Assembly: GCF_022014595.1 (NCBI RefSeq)
Contig: NZ_CP091740.1
Span: 3,770,200-3,834,199, forward strand
Source: Solitalea lacus
GTDB lineage: Bacteria; Bacteroidota; Bacteroidia; Sphingobacteriales; Sphingobacteriaceae
DNA: 64,000 nt
Direction of reading: 5' to 3'
The notes below the pieces were generated by a model that saw only the letters and a program-made list of their open reading frames with translations, searched no databases and was not told the origin of the DNA. A program made the translations under genes and the position numbers. Below, one piece after another: positions 1 to 9,095 of this stretch; position 1 is the stretch's first letter, and each line of letters starts with the position of its first letter.

Positions 1-1251
1 TTGGGCCAGTCGAAAAGTGCATTCCAGGCTGAAATTGATTCGGCATGTGAGATCATTGATTTCCTGCGTTTCAATGTGTACTTCATGTCGCAGATCTATG
101 CTCAGCAACCTGAGTCAGGAAAGGGTATGTGGAACCGTACTGAGCAACGCGCTTTGGAAGGTTTCGTATTCGCATTAACACCATTCAACTTCACAGCTAT
201 TGCTGGTAACCTGCCTACTTCGGCAGCCATGATGGGTAACGTTGTGGTTTGGAAACCTGCCAATACGCAAATTTATGCGGCTAACGTATTAATGGAAGTA
301 TTCCGCGAAGCTGGTGTTCCAGATGGTGTAATCAACTTAGTATACGTTTCAGGACCTGACGCAGGTGATGTTATATTCAAACATCCTGATTTTGCAGGTA
401 TCCACTTCACCGGCTCTACCGAAGTATTCCAAAATATTTGGAAAGAAATTGGTAACAACATTCACATTTATAAAACATATCCTCGCATTGTAGGCGAAAC
501 CGGTGGTAAAGACTTCGTTTTAGCGCATAAATCAGCTGATCCGGAAGTGGTTGCAACGGCCTTAATTCGCGGTGCGTTTGAATACCAGGGACAAAAATGT
601 TCAGCGGCTTCTCGCGCGTATGTTTCTAAGTCAATTTGGCCAAAAGTTAAAGAATTAATGCAGCGCGATATCGCTTCAATTAAAATTGGCGGTGTTGAAG
701 ACTTCTCCAACTTCTTTAATGCAGTTATTGACGAGAAATCTTTCGATAAACTGGCAAAATACATTGATAACGCTAAGAATGATTCATCAGTAGAAATTGT
801 AGCGGGTGGTACGTATGATAAATCCAAAGGATACTTCGTTCATCCTACTGTAATTCAAGTTCAGGATCCACGCTATGTGACCATGAGCGAAGAGTTGTTC
901 GGCCCGGTATTAAGTGTTTATGCTTACGATGATGACAAGTTTGAAGAAACACTTGAGTTGATCGACACGACTTCAATATATGCTTTAACTGGTGCTGTTA
1001 TTGCAAGCGATCGTTATGTAATTGAGCATGCTGCTAAAAAATTGCGTAATGCTGCAGGTAACTTCTACATCAATGATAAACCTACCGGAGCGGTTGTTGG
1101 TCAACAGCCTTTCGGTGGTGCAAGAGGTTCAGGAACAAACGACAAAGCCGGTTCAATGATTAACTTATTACGTTGGGTTTCTCCACGTACAATTAAGGAA
1201 ACATTCGATCCTCCTAAAGATTATCGCTATCCTTTTATGGATAAGGAATAA
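1..1251 (+). CDS. pruA: L-glutamate gamma-semialdehyde (1-pyrroline-5-carboxylate) dehydrogenase, 3' part
   Basis: Oxidises glutamate semialdehyde to glutamate with NAD+, the second step of proline catabolism in the cytoplasm. The window opens inside the gene. The first codon TTG is read as an internal leucine, because the family is about 540 residues long and only 416 are present, so the N-terminal part of the NAD-binding domain is missing. Visible aldehyde dehydrogenase motifs: TPFNFTAIAGN near residue 60, the glycine-rich HFTGSTEV turn near 136, general-base Glu166 in VGETGGKD, and nucleophile Cys200 in GQKCSAASR. The C-terminal FGGARGSGTNDKAG and LLRWVSPRTIKE blocks are typical of the monofunctional P5C dehydrogenase group. 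A hairpin terminator follows the stop. Confidence 0.93.
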   Translation: MGQSKSAFQAEIDSACEIIDFLRFNVYFMSQIYAQQPESGKGMWNRTEQRALEGFVFALTPFNFTAIAGNLPTSAAMMGNVVVWKPANTQIYAANVLMEVFREAGVPDGVINLVYVSGPDAGDVIFKHPDFAGIHFTGSTEVFQNIWKEIGNNIHIYKTYPRIVGETGGKDFVLAHKSADPEVVATALIRGAFEYQGQKCSAASRAYVSKSIWPKVKELMQRDIASIKIGGVEDFSNFFNAVIDEKSFDKLAKYIDNAKNDSSVEIVAGGTYDKSKGYFVHPTVIQVQDPRYVTMSEELFGPVLSVYAYDDDKFEETLELIDTTSIYALTGAVIASDRYVIEHAAKKLRNAAGNFYINDKPTGAVVGQQPFGGARGSGTNDKAGSMINLLRWVSPRTIKETFDPPKDYRYPFMDKE

Positions 1252-1278
1252 TCTTAACATAACTTTTAATTAACAAAA

Positions 1279-1310
1279 GGGTCTTCCTCAATAACAGGAA
1301 GGCCCTTTTT
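1279..1310 (+). terminator. Intrinsic terminator after pruA
   Basis: A 10-bp stem (one G-T pair; left arm 1279-1288, right arm 1296-1305) with a 7-base loop is followed at once by five T residues. It lies 28 bp after the pruA stop. Confidence 0.85.
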
Positions 1311-1583
1311 GTTAACAATTCCATACGATCTTCTACGTTAAATAATTGTAAATCTGCTATTTCAGAAATCCACACCTACTTAACTAATATTCATTTACTT
1401 ATCCTGCCCATTTACCGAATATTCATAATTGCTTAACATTAGCTTAACCTATCATTTCAATTCACATAATATTTTTGCAGCGTTAACTTAACAACCAGTA
1501 AACATATATTTAACAAGTTGTTAAGCTATGGATAAAATATAATTAACAACAAACAACTAAATTTTATTACAGAGCGCAAACTC
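1311..1583. other. AT-rich intergenic region before the porin gene
   Basis: No open reading frame or RNA gene is visible. It contains several TTAAC repeats and one match to the Bacteroidota -7 box (listed separately), so it is probably the promoter and 5' leader of the porin gene. Confidence 0.5.
1470..1477 (+). promoter_or_regulatory. Possible -7 promoter element (TATTTTTG) for the porin gene
   Basis: Matches the Bacteroidota consensus TAnnTTTG. No good TTTG/TTG -33 element is seen at the usual 19-20 bp spacing, so the call is weak. It would give a leader of about 100 nt. Confidence 0.3.
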
Positions 1584-2855
1584 ATGAAAAGTTTAAAGAC
1601 ATTATCAACAGTATTTATTTTATTGCTTCTCTCAGCTTATTCAACCAAAGCACAGATAACTGTCTACAAAGACTCTGTTCGGAATGTATTTCTAACTGGC
1701 TATATACAGGCTCAATATGAAAAAGCCGATTCAGCAGGTATTCCTTCTTTTGACGGCGGTGACTTCCCTCCTAATGTTGACTCACGTTTTATGCTTCGCA
1801 GAACTCGTTTTGCCGTTGGGTATGCTGAGAAATTTTTCTCGGCCAATTTTGAAGTTGACTATATACAAAACAATGTTCGACTGGCAAACGCATTCGTGCA
1901 ATTTACCGAGCAAAAATTTAAAGCACTTTCATTGGGTCTTGGCTTAGGAACTGTGCCTTTTGGTTTAGAAACACCATATTCATCATTTGCCCTAGAGTCA
2001 GCAGAACGCAGCCGTTTAATCCAAACCCTTTTCCCTGATGAGAAAGATTGTGGAGTTCAACTAATTTTCAATCCTAAGAATTCAGCAAAATGGAATTTCA
2101 TCACAGCTTCGGTAGCTCTTTTGAATGGCGCAGGAAGAAACTTCAATGATTATGACAGTAAAAAGAACTTCAGCGGGTCATTACAGTTTAACCTCGGCAA
2201 TAAATTTAAACTTAATTCATTACCAGTTTTAGGAGCCGGAGTATCTTATTATAATGGAGGATCACGTTCTAATACAAACGTAATGTTGTACAATGGCATC
2301 AACAACGGTGTAAAAGGTTTTGTGCTGAATACAAGCCCCCAGAACATTGGCGCCTATGCTAAACGAATTTATACCGGTTTCAATGGTCAAGTAGGTGTAA
2401 ACAGTCCAATTGGTTTATCAAAATTAAACTTTGAATACATTTGGGGTGATCAGCCTGGTGTAGCGTCTTCTTCAACAATCAATGGACCACAATCCTCACG
2501 CAGTTTCACTGCCCAACCTTCAACCAATATTTACAACCGTGAGTTTAATGGATACTTCTTTACCTTCAATCAAAGCATTGGTAAAACACCATTAAACATA
2601 ATGGTTAAATATGACTGGTATGATCCAAATACCTTTCTTAGCGGAAGAGAAATAGGTGCAGCAAGCAGCAATAGCACTAGCGGCGATATTGCCTACTCAA
2701 CCTGGAGCTTCGGTACTTACCTGAACCTACTTAAAGGCAACGCTCGCCTGGCTGCTTATTATGACATTGTTAAAAATGAGAAGACATCTGTACCTGAGTA
2801 CAGTAATGATATTAAGGATGATGTTTTAACGCTACGCATGCAATTCAGATTTTAA
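1584..2855 (+). CDS. Outer-membrane porin, phosphate-selective porin O/P-like
   Basis: A 423-residue outer-membrane beta-barrel. Residues 1-23 form a signal peptide ending TKAQ. The mature protein opens with VFLTGYIQAQYE and continues with SRFMLRRTRFAVGY, the pattern of the OprO/OprP (phosphate-selective porin) family. Alternating aromatic strands run throughout, and the last residue is Phe in LTLRMQFRF, the usual C-terminal signature for barrel assembly. Bacteroidota members often transport phosphate or other anions, but nothing here fixes the substrate and no pho genes are nearby. It is monocistronic: a long leader precedes it and a perfect hairpin follows. Confidence 0.8.
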   Translation: MKSLKTLSTVFILLLLSAYSTKAQITVYKDSVRNVFLTGYIQAQYEKADSAGIPSFDGGDFPPNVDSRFMLRRTRFAVGYAEKFFSANFEVDYIQNNVRLANAFVQFTEQKFKALSLGLGLGTVPFGLETPYSSFALESAERSRLIQTLFPDEKDCGVQLIFNPKNSAKWNFITASVALLNGAGRNFNDYDSKKNFSGSLQFNLGNKFKLNSLPVLGAGVSYYNGGSRSNTNVMLYNGINNGVKGFVLNTSPQNIGAYAKRIYTGFNGQVGVNSPIGLSKLNFEYIWGDQPGVASSSTINGPQSSRSFTAQPSTNIYNREFNGYFFTFNQSIGKTPLNIMVKYDWYDPNTFLSGREIGAASSNSTSGDIAYSTWSFGTYLNLLKGNARLAAYYDIVKNEKTSVPEYSNDIKDDVLTLRMQFRF

Positions 2856-2877
2856 TCCATAATTAATAGTAATTACT

Positions 2878-2923
2878 AAGAAAGCGTTTTACAGAAGCTA
2901 CTCATTCTGTAAAACGCTTTCTT
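2878..2923. terminator. 18-bp perfect hairpin after the porin gene
   Basis: Arms 2878-2895 and 2906-2923 pair perfectly around a 10-base loop. The outer stem is A-rich on the left and T-rich on the right, so it can work as an intrinsic terminator for the porin gene. Confidence 0.75.
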
Positions 2924-2980
2924 ATCTAATTAATAAGGAACTTCTTCATTCCTCTTCCGCCCACATCTCACATCTTTTTT

Positions 2981-2988
2981 TAAATTTG
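2981..2988 (+). promoter_or_regulatory. Likely -7 promoter element (TAAATTTG) for the carboxylase gene
   Basis: Exact match to TAnnTTTG, directly downstream of a terminator and upstream of the carboxylase. It overlaps a possible TTG start at 2986, which argues that translation begins later, at GTG 3010. No -33 TTTG is seen at normal spacing. Confidence 0.4.
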
Positions 2989-3009
2989 AGGGCTAATCAA
3001 TATCATTCA

Positions 3010-4551
3010 GTGGAAAGAACTCAAAATTTACTACAAAAACGAGAAGAAGCGCTACTTGGCGGAGGCCAGAAACGCATCTCTAGTCAACATAAAAAAGGTA
3101 AACTAACTGCTCGCGAACGCATTCATTTTTTATTGGATGAAGGTTCATTTGAAGAAGTAGGTATGCTTGTTACCCACAGGACTTCAGATTTTGGATTGGA
3201 TGAAGAGAAATACCCTGGTGATGGAGTTATTACAGGCTGGGGAACCATTAACGGCAGGTTGGCCTATGTATATGCTCAGGATTTCACCGTTTTTGGAGGC
3301 TCTTTATCAGAAACCCATGCTGAGAAAATTTGCAAAATCATGGATTTGGCCATGAAAAATGGCGCTCCTATTATCGGCTTGAACGATTCAGGTGGTGCAC
3401 GTATCCAAGAGGGGGTAGTTTCACTGGGTGGCTATGCTGATATCTTTTACAGAAACACTTTAGCTTCTGGTGTTATCCCTCAAATTTCTGCCATTATGGG
3501 TCCTTGTGCCGGAGGAGCGGTTTACTCCCCTGCCCTAACTGACTTTATCCTGATGGTGGAAAATACTTCATATATGTTTGTTACGGGCCCTAACGTTGTT
3601 AAGACTGTTACACACGAAGAGGTGAGCGCAGAAGAACTCGGAGGAGCATCCACGCATTCCACTAAATCAGGGGTGACTCATTTTTCTTGCACCAATGAAA
3701 TAGAGTGCATCAATGATATCAAACAGTTATTGAGCTATATGCCGCAAAACTGCGAGGATGACCCGGCAATGTGGCAATATGAATCTAGTGGAGATGAAAG
3801 CCGCCCGGCATTAGACTCAATTATTCCGGCAAACGCCAATCAGCCTTATGACATCAGAGATATTATCAATCAGGTAATCGATGAGGGTTCTTTCTTTGAA
3901 GTGCACCAAAATTACGCCGAAAATATTGTAGTAGGATTTTCACGCCTTGGCGGAAGAAGCGTTGGTATTGTTGCCAACCAACCAGCTTACCTTGCAGGCG
4001 TATTAGATATTCCAGCCTCAACTAAAGGTGCTCGTTTTGTTCGTTTCTGCGATTCATTTAATATTCCGCTCTTAGTATTTGAAGATGTTCCGGGCTTTTT
4101 ACCGGGTACTGACCAGGAATGGAATGGTATTATTAACCACGGTGCTAAGTTATTATATGCATTTTGTGAAGCCACCGTACCACGTATTACCGTAATTACC
4201 CGTAAAGCATACGGAGGTGCGTATTGCGTTATGAACTCTAAGCACATCGGCGCGGATCTTAACTACGCATGGCCAACTGCCGAAATTGCTGTAATGGGCG
4301 CTAAGGGCGCGGCAGAGATTATCTTCAAAAAAGAAATTACAGCTGCCGATGATCAGTATCAGAAACTATCAGAAAAAGAGCATGAATATTCGGATTTATT
4401 TGCCAATCCATACAGAGCTGCTGAACGAGGTTTTGTTGACGAGGTAATTATGCCGGGTGAAACTCGTCATAAACTAATCAAAGCATTCAGGATGCTGGAA
4501 AATAAAGCGGTTAAAAATCCACGGAAAAAACACGGAAATATTCCTTTATAA
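3010..4551 (+). CDS. Acyl-CoA (propionyl-CoA type) carboxylase, carboxyltransferase beta subunit
   Basis: Transfers the carboxyl group from carboxybiotin to an acyl-CoA, most likely propionyl-CoA, giving methylmalonyl-CoA. Both crotonase-like carboxyltransferase halves are present: [11 protein letters not shown] at the N terminus, the acyl-CoA site [13 protein letters not shown], the oxyanion-hole glycines in [12 protein letters not shown] and [16 protein letters not shown], then the biotin-side half with [21 protein letters not shown] and [11 protein letters not shown]. Length (513 residues) is normal for the family. The start is uncertain: TTG 2986 is in frame but lies inside a promoter-like TAAATTTG, so GTG 3010 is preferred. 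The biotin carboxylase and carrier subunits are not next to it. A terminator follows. Confidence 0.9.
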   Translation: MERTQNLLQKREEALLGGGQKRISSQHKKGKLTARERIHFLLDEGSFEEVGMLVTHRTSDFGLDEEKYPGDGVITGWGTINGRLAYVYAQDFTVFGGSLSETHAEKICKIMDLAMKNGAPIIGLNDSGGARIQEGVVSLGGYADIFYRNTLASGVIPQISAIMGPCAGGAVYSPALTDFILMVENTSYMFVTGPNVVKTVTHEEVSAEELGGASTHSTKSGVTHFSCTNEIECINDIKQLLSYMPQNCEDDPAMWQYESSGDESRPALDSIIPANANQPYDIRDIINQVIDEGSFFEVHQNYAENIVVGFSRLGGRSVGIVANQPAYLAGVLDIPASTKGARFVRFCDSFNIPLLVFEDVPGFLPGTDQEWNGIINHGAKLLYAFCEATVPRITVITRKAYGGAYCVMNSKHIGADLNYAWPTAEIAVMGAKGAAEIIFKKEITAADDQYQKLSEKEHEYSDLFANPYRAAERGFVDEVIMPGETRHKLIKAFRMLENKAVKNPRKKHGNIPL

Positions 4552-4575
4552 CGAATTCTTAACTAATTTTTCAGG

Positions 4576-4603
4576 AGCCGGCATTAATAATGACCGGCTT
4601 TTT
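4576..4603 (+). terminator. Intrinsic terminator after the carboxylase gene
   Basis: A 6-bp GC-rich stem (AGCCGG 4576-4581, CCGGCT 4594-4599) is followed by a T-run. It sits between two convergent genes. Confidence 0.75.
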
Positions 4604-4626
4604 AGTTATTAAGTAATTCGTAAAAA

Positions 4627-5529
4627 CTACTTCCCCATTAAGTATTCTAATGGAGTTCCGAAGCGACGTTGCCAGTAAAGCTCGCCATGCTCATCTTCAA
4701 CATACTTAATAGTTGTCCAATTACCCTTAGGCCACTCCTCGCGCATCACTTTGTCAACTGCTGTTTGGTACGGAGCATACAAGCTATCCAGCGTTTTAGT
4801 ACCGTAATCGAAGTAAATTTTATGGTTTGAATTAGAAGGCAAATGGTGATTTAAATACTTGCAAAAAGCCTCCCCTACATTTTCATCATTAAACTTCATG
4901 CTTAATGGCCAATGAGTAGACATGCATGCAGCCGATCCAAACACATCCGGATATTCGCAAATGGCATATAAAGAAATTAAAGCTCCCATGCTAGAACCCA
5001 TAATACAGGTATTGGCTTTATCAGTCAGCGTATTGTAGTTTTTATCAATGTAAGGCTTTAGCTCCTGGGTGATAAACTTCAGATAGGCATCTCCCAATGG
5101 TTTACCATGAAACTCCTTTGAGAGTTTATTCTCAAGCGTTGCGTTTAATAGTTCATAAGGCGTATTGGGCATGTACTCCCGCATTCTTTTACTGGTATTC
5201 CAAATACCTACCACAATACAGTCCTTTATTTTACCGTCCTGCATCATTTCGGCCACCTTTTCATCAACCCGCCATTCAACACCCCCATGTGAATACTTAG
5301 CCATAAAAAGGTTTTGCCCGTCATGCATATAAATTACCGCATATCTTTTGGTGGAGTCAGACTGATAATTTGGAGGTAACCAGATATCAACTTTACGTGA
5401 AGAGACAAACTTGGAGTGAAAGGATTCTAATCGGTGGAGGCTTCCTTTTTTTAAGGGTATTTTAGTTTGAGCCAAACTCAAGCTAAAAAATAAGCACATT
5501 AAAAAGCAGGCAAGTAGTTTTCTCTCCAT
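4627..5529 (-). CDS. Secreted putative esterase (esterase D / enterochelin-esterase-like alpha/beta hydrolase)
   Basis: An exported serine hydrolase of the putative-esterase family (PF00756 type). Residues 1-20 form a signal peptide (hydrophobic run to SLAQ). KVDIWLPPNY and YAVIYMHDGQNLF are the first strands of the fold. The nucleophile is Ser180 in MGSSMGALIS, and the likely catalytic histidine is His281 in EDEHGELYW. At 300 residues it is a normal single-domain member. Substrates in this family range from siderophore esters to feruloyl esters and acylated sugars, and nothing here narrows the choice. It converges on the carboxylase gene and appears monocistronic. Confidence 0.82.
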   Translation of the reverse strand: MERKLLACFLMCLFFSLSLAQTKIPLKKGSLHRLESFHSKFVSSRKVDIWLPPNYQSDSTKRYAVIYMHDGQNLFMAKYSHGGVEWRVDEKVAEMMQDGKIKDCIVVGIWNTSKRMREYMPNTPYELLNATLENKLSKEFHGKPLGDAYLKFITQELKPYIDKNYNTLTDKANTCIMGSSMGALISLYAICEYPDVFGSAACMSTHWPLSMKFNDENVGEAFCKYLNHHLPSNSNHKIYFDYGTKTLDSLYAPYQTAVDKVMREEWPKGNWTTIKYVEDEHGELYWQRRFGTPLEYLMGK

Positions 5530-5844
5530 CCGGTATTTAGCTTCAGAACTCTATAATCTTTAATTAAAGTATTGATTTTTATTTTAAATAAAATATCGAA
5601 TTGGCAATTTATATACCGAAAATATAAATTTTCACCTAAAATATTTTAAAAATTTGACTTATATATAACTTTTAAGTAACAAAAGATCATCATTTCACCC
5701 TCCCAAAAGGGCAATGAAAACAATTCATTTTCGTTATAACCCTACCAGCTCAGCAATTAACTCCGCTAAAAATATGTTAGCAAGTTGAGTTTCCTTTCGG
5801 GAAAAAGGCTAAATTGCCTCACTTGAATCAATACAGCAACGAAT
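5530..5844. other. AT-rich divergent intergenic region
   Basis: Separates the minus-strand esterase from the plus-strand M42 peptidase and must hold both promoters. The only motif I can point to is TAAATTGC near 5810, an imperfect -7 box, about 35 bp before the peptidase start. No ORF is supported. Confidence 0.4.
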
Positions 5845-6966
5845 ATGAGCAAGAAAAAAGAAGATAAAAAAGCAGAGAAGAAACATCATCCTGTGGTTAC
5901 TAAAAAATCACTTGAGTTTTTTGAAAAGTATATCAACAACCCTTCGCCTACCGGCTTTGAATGGACCGGACAACAATTATGGCTTGATTATCTAAAACCT
6001 TACATCGATGACCATTTTGTGGATAATTATGGCACTGCGGTGGGGATTATCAACCCCAAGGCAGAGTACAAAGTGGTTATTGAAGCACATGCTGACGAAA
6101 TTTCATGGTTTGTAAATTACATTACCAATGATGGGTTAATTTACGTAATCCGTAACGGAGGTTCAGACCATCAAATTGCCCCATCTAAAAGGGTAAACAT
6201 TCACACTGATAAAGGCATTGTAAAGGCAGTATTCGGCTGGCCTGCTATTCATACGCGCAATGGCGAAAAAGAGGAAACCCCAACGTTAAAGAACATTTTC
6301 CTTGACTGTGGCTGTACCTCTAAAGAAGAAGTTGAAAAACTGGGTATTCATGTTGGCTGCGTAATTACTTACGAAGATGAGTTCATGGTTTTGAACGATC
6401 GCTATTATGTTGGCAGGGCATTGGATAACCGTGCAGGTGGATTTATGATTGCCGAAGTAGCCCGCTTATTAAAAGAAAATAAGAAAAAGCTTCCTTTCGG
6501 CTTGTACATCGTGAACTCCGTTCAGGAAGAAATTGGTTTGCGCGGAGCGGAAATGATTGCCGATCGAATTAAACCAAACGTAGCCATTGTTACCGATGTA
6601 ACCCATGACACTACAACCCCAATGATCAATAAAATCACGCAGGGAGATTTGTCATGTGGTAAAGGCCCTGTAGTTTCGTATGCTCCGGCGGTACATACTA
6701 ACCTCAACAAATTATTAATCGAAACGGCAGAAAAAAGCGAAATCCCATTCCAGCGTCAGGCAAGCTCACGTTCAACCGGAACAGATACCGATGCATTTGC
6801 GTATTCTAATGGCGGTGTATTCTCAGCTTTAATCTCGCTTCCGCTTCGCTACATGCACACAACTGTTGAGATGATTCATAAAGAAGATGTGGATAATGTT
6901 ATCCGCTTAATTTACGAATCGTTATTAAATATCAAAGAAGGACAGGATTTCAGATACATAAAATAG
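5845..6966 (+). CDS. M42-family metallo-aminopeptidase
   Basis: A cytoplasmic dinuclear-metal aminopeptidase of the M42 (glutamyl aminopeptidase/TET) family that trims N-terminal residues from short peptides. Expected metal and catalytic residues are visible: His82 in EAHADE, bridging Asp194 in ALDNRAGG, catalytic Glu228 and ligand Glu229 in QEEIGLRGA, Asp251 in TDVTHD, and His338 in RYMHTTVEM. The PDZ-like insertion characteristic of M42 lies between the first His and the bridging Asp. A lysine-rich N-terminal extension of about 20 residues (KKKEDKKAEKK) precedes the domain. There is no signal peptide. Length 373 residues is typical. Confidence 0.92.
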   Translation: MSKKKEDKKAEKKHHPVVTKKSLEFFEKYINNPSPTGFEWTGQQLWLDYLKPYIDDHFVDNYGTAVGIINPKAEYKVVIEAHADEISWFVNYITNDGLIYVIRNGGSDHQIAPSKRVNIHTDKGIVKAVFGWPAIHTRNGEKEETPTLKNIFLDCGCTSKEEVEKLGIHVGCVITYEDEFMVLNDRYYVGRALDNRAGGFMIAEVARLLKENKKKLPFGLYIVNSVQEEIGLRGAEMIADRIKPNVAIVTDVTHDTTTPMINKITQGDLSCGKGPVVSYAPAVHTNLNKLLIETAEKSEIPFQRQASSRSTGTDTDAFAYSNGGVFSALISLPLRYMHTTVEMIHKEDVDNVIRLIYESLLNIKEGQDFRYIK

Positions 6967-6983
6967 CAGATATTTAAATAAGT

Positions 6984-7028
6984 AGAGCATAGTCCCTAGT
7001 GAAGTTATTATTCACTTGACTATGCTCT
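6984..7028 (+). terminator. Imperfect hairpin between the peptidase and bestrophin genes
   Basis: Outer stem 6984-6994 pairs with 7018-7028 (11 bp). After a small internal loop, an inner stem 6998-7003 pairs with 7011-7016. There is no strong T-run, so it may terminate weakly or shield the upstream mRNA. Confidence 0.5.
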
Positions 7029-7060
7029 ATCGATTTAAACTATCTACAATTCTGTAGCAA

Positions 7061-7933
7061 ATGATTAACTACAATACCAAAGATTGGTTTGGCCTCATCT
7101 TTAAATTTCATAAAAGCGACACGCTAAGGAAACTTGTTCCGGGCATAACAATCCTATCGGTTTACACCGGGATAATTGCTTTTATTGAAATTCGTTACAC
7201 AGGCTTTTTTTTCACCAGTTCATCTGCCATACATTCTATACTGGGGTTTGTATTATCCATGTTATTGGTTTTTCGCACCAATACAGCTTACGATCGCTGG
7301 TATGAAGGACGAAAAGCCTGGGGCTCGATGGTAAACAGCAGTCGTAATTTGGCTTTAAAAATTAACGCTTTATTACCCGCTGATGCTCCTGAGCGGTATT
7401 CAATATACATTTTGGTGAGCAATTATGTTTTAGCATTAAAAAACCATTTAAGAGATGTTTTTGACGCACGTGATTTTTTACCTTTTGAGAACACAACAGA
7501 AGAAGAGCTGTCGGGCAAAGCGCATAAGCCTAATTATATAGCTAGTTTGCTAGTTAAAAAGGTATATGAACTACGAAATAACAATAAAATCAGTGCTGAA
7601 CAGTTTTTAGTTTTAAACGAAGAATTACGTGCTTTTACAGATAGTTGTGGAGTTTGTGAGCGAATTAAAAAGACACCTATTCCCTACTCCTACAGCTTGT
7701 TTCTGAAAAAGTTCATCTTTATTTACATCATGACCATGCCATTTGGCTTTGTCGATGACTTTGGCTATGGCACTGTTCTTTTAATTGCTTTTGTGTTTTA
7801 TGTTTTGGTGAGTTTAGAGCTGATTGCCGAAGAGATTGAAGATCCTTTTGGAGCTGATACCAATGATTTGCCTACTGAACAGATTTGCTCTAATATCAGG
7901 AGAAATATAAAAGATATCCTGGAAGTTGATTAA
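7061..7933 (+). CDS. Bestrophin-family (UPF0187/YneE-like) anion channel
   Basis: An inner-membrane protein of the bacterial bestrophin family, whose characterised members form pentameric ion channels. The N-terminal motif NYNTKDWFGLIFKFHKSDTL, two early membrane segments (about residues 27-46 and 54-70), the conserved LVFRTNTAYDRWYEGRKAWG after the second segment and the C-terminal EEIEDPFGADTNDLPTE block are all hallmarks. Two further membrane segments lie near residues 217-255. Length (290) is normal. It follows the peptidase on the same strand after a hairpin and need not share its function. Confidence 0.9.
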   Translation: MINYNTKDWFGLIFKFHKSDTLRKLVPGITILSVYTGIIAFIEIRYTGFFFTSSSAIHSILGFVLSMLLVFRTNTAYDRWYEGRKAWGSMVNSSRNLALKINALLPADAPERYSIYILVSNYVLALKNHLRDVFDARDFLPFENTTEEELSGKAHKPNYIASLLVKKVYELRNNNKISAEQFLVLNEELRAFTDSCGVCERIKKTPIPYSYSLFLKKFIFIYIMTMPFGFVDDFGYGTVLLIAFVFYVLVSLELIAEEIEDPFGADTNDLPTEQICSNIRRNIKDILEVD

Positions 7934-8222
7934 GTAATAAATCTTCAGCTATTACTTTTCAATTTCACACCATTTAATAAAGATTACCACAATACACTCG
8001 CCCTGGCAATTGGCTAGGGCTTTATACCATCGTCAGAACTATACCTAAGTTCACTACTTCTACCCAACAATCAAAATAGAGTTATGAAAATATCGGCGCA
8101 ATAAATTCCTTAGGCCCATTTTTTGCTTTTCTTGATTATCTATCTACAATAATTTACTAATAATCAAATTATTACAGATAAAACATTAAAACCTAAGATT
8201 AAAATTAAAATTATTACGCTCT

Positions 8223-8975
8223 ATGAAAAAGACTCTACTTTTATCATTTTCCTTTTATTTGTTTGTTCAGCTTGGTTATGCGCAGTTAAATTATCATCGT
8301 TTTTCAGCAGGTGTTAATATAGGTGCTGTAAAAGCTTTTATGGATACAAAAGAAAGCGACCTTAACCTTTCCTTCGGAGCAACTGCCGATATGTACCTTT
8401 TACCAAACATGTTCATTTCTTCAACCTACAGCAACGGGAAATTTTCCCTAAAGAATGCTGATATATACGGAAGAAGTTTTAAATCCTCCTACAATCAATT
8501 TAGCGCCATGTTTAATATTACCAGCGCTACCCTATTTAAACCTGGCTGGCGCTCGGCATATTTACCCCAAAACAATATTTACCTGGGTGGAGGTATTGGA
8601 GGGATCTTTACAACCATGCAAAACCCAAACAATATAGCTTACGACAGCGGACCGCTTAATGGAGATGTAAAAGCAAACCAACAAAGCCTTTTCATTCCGG
8701 TTAACGTAGGTATCAATTTCAATATCCTGGGGATGGCTTATGAAAGTATTTGGACCATTAATTTAAACTATCAACATAATTTTAGTTTCAGTGATATGCT
8801 GGATGGCTATGATCCAGCATTGGGTAATAAATACAAAGACTCATTTGGTGTTGTTACAATTGGTTTCAGATATAATTTTATGCAGCAGTCTTATTTGGCC
8901 GAGCAGCAAAAATCTAAAAAGGAGAAAGTAAAAGATGAAAATGGAGCTTTAGTAGAACATAAGAAGGAAGAGTAA
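8223..8975 (+). CDS. Small outer-membrane beta-barrel protein, paralogue of the gene at 36.3-37.0 kb
   Basis: Residues 1-20 are a signal peptide ending GYAQ. The mature part has alternating beta strands (YLGGGIGGIF, PVNVGINFNI, TINLNYQHNFSFSD). The shared block NYQHN...DGY.P...NKY.DSFG...GFR is also found in the protein encoded at 36337-37035, so the two are paralogues. This copy carries an extra charged C-terminal tail (about 25 residues, KSKKEKVKDENGALVEHKKEE). Function unknown. It is probably an OmpA/OmpW-like envelope barrel with no catalytic motif. Confidence 0.75.
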   Translation: MKKTLLLSFSFYLFVQLGYAQLNYHRFSAGVNIGAVKAFMDTKESDLNLSFGATADMYLLPNMFISSTYSNGKFSLKNADIYGRSFKSSYNQFSAMFNITSATLFKPGWRSAYLPQNNIYLGGGIGGIFTTMQNPNNIAYDSGPLNGDVKANQQSLFIPVNVGINFNILGMAYESIWTINLNYQHNFSFSDMLDGYDPALGNKYKDSFGVVTIGFRYNFMQQSYLAEQQKSKKEKVKDENGALVEHKKEE

Positions 8976-9031
8976 TGGCTGCTTATGAAATTAAACTATT
9001 GAATATTTATGATAGAAAACGCCCTAAGTAA

Positions 9032-9075
9032 AAAAGCAAAGCGGACTCCCTATTTTGGCAGTCCGCTTTGCTTTT
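9032..9075. terminator. Bidirectional terminator between the barrel gene and dnaK
   Basis: A perfect 16-bp stem (9032-9047 with 9060-9075) with A-rich and T-rich ends lies between convergent genes and can serve both. Confidence 0.88.
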
Positions 9076-9095
9076 ATAGTATTTCAATCAGTGAA

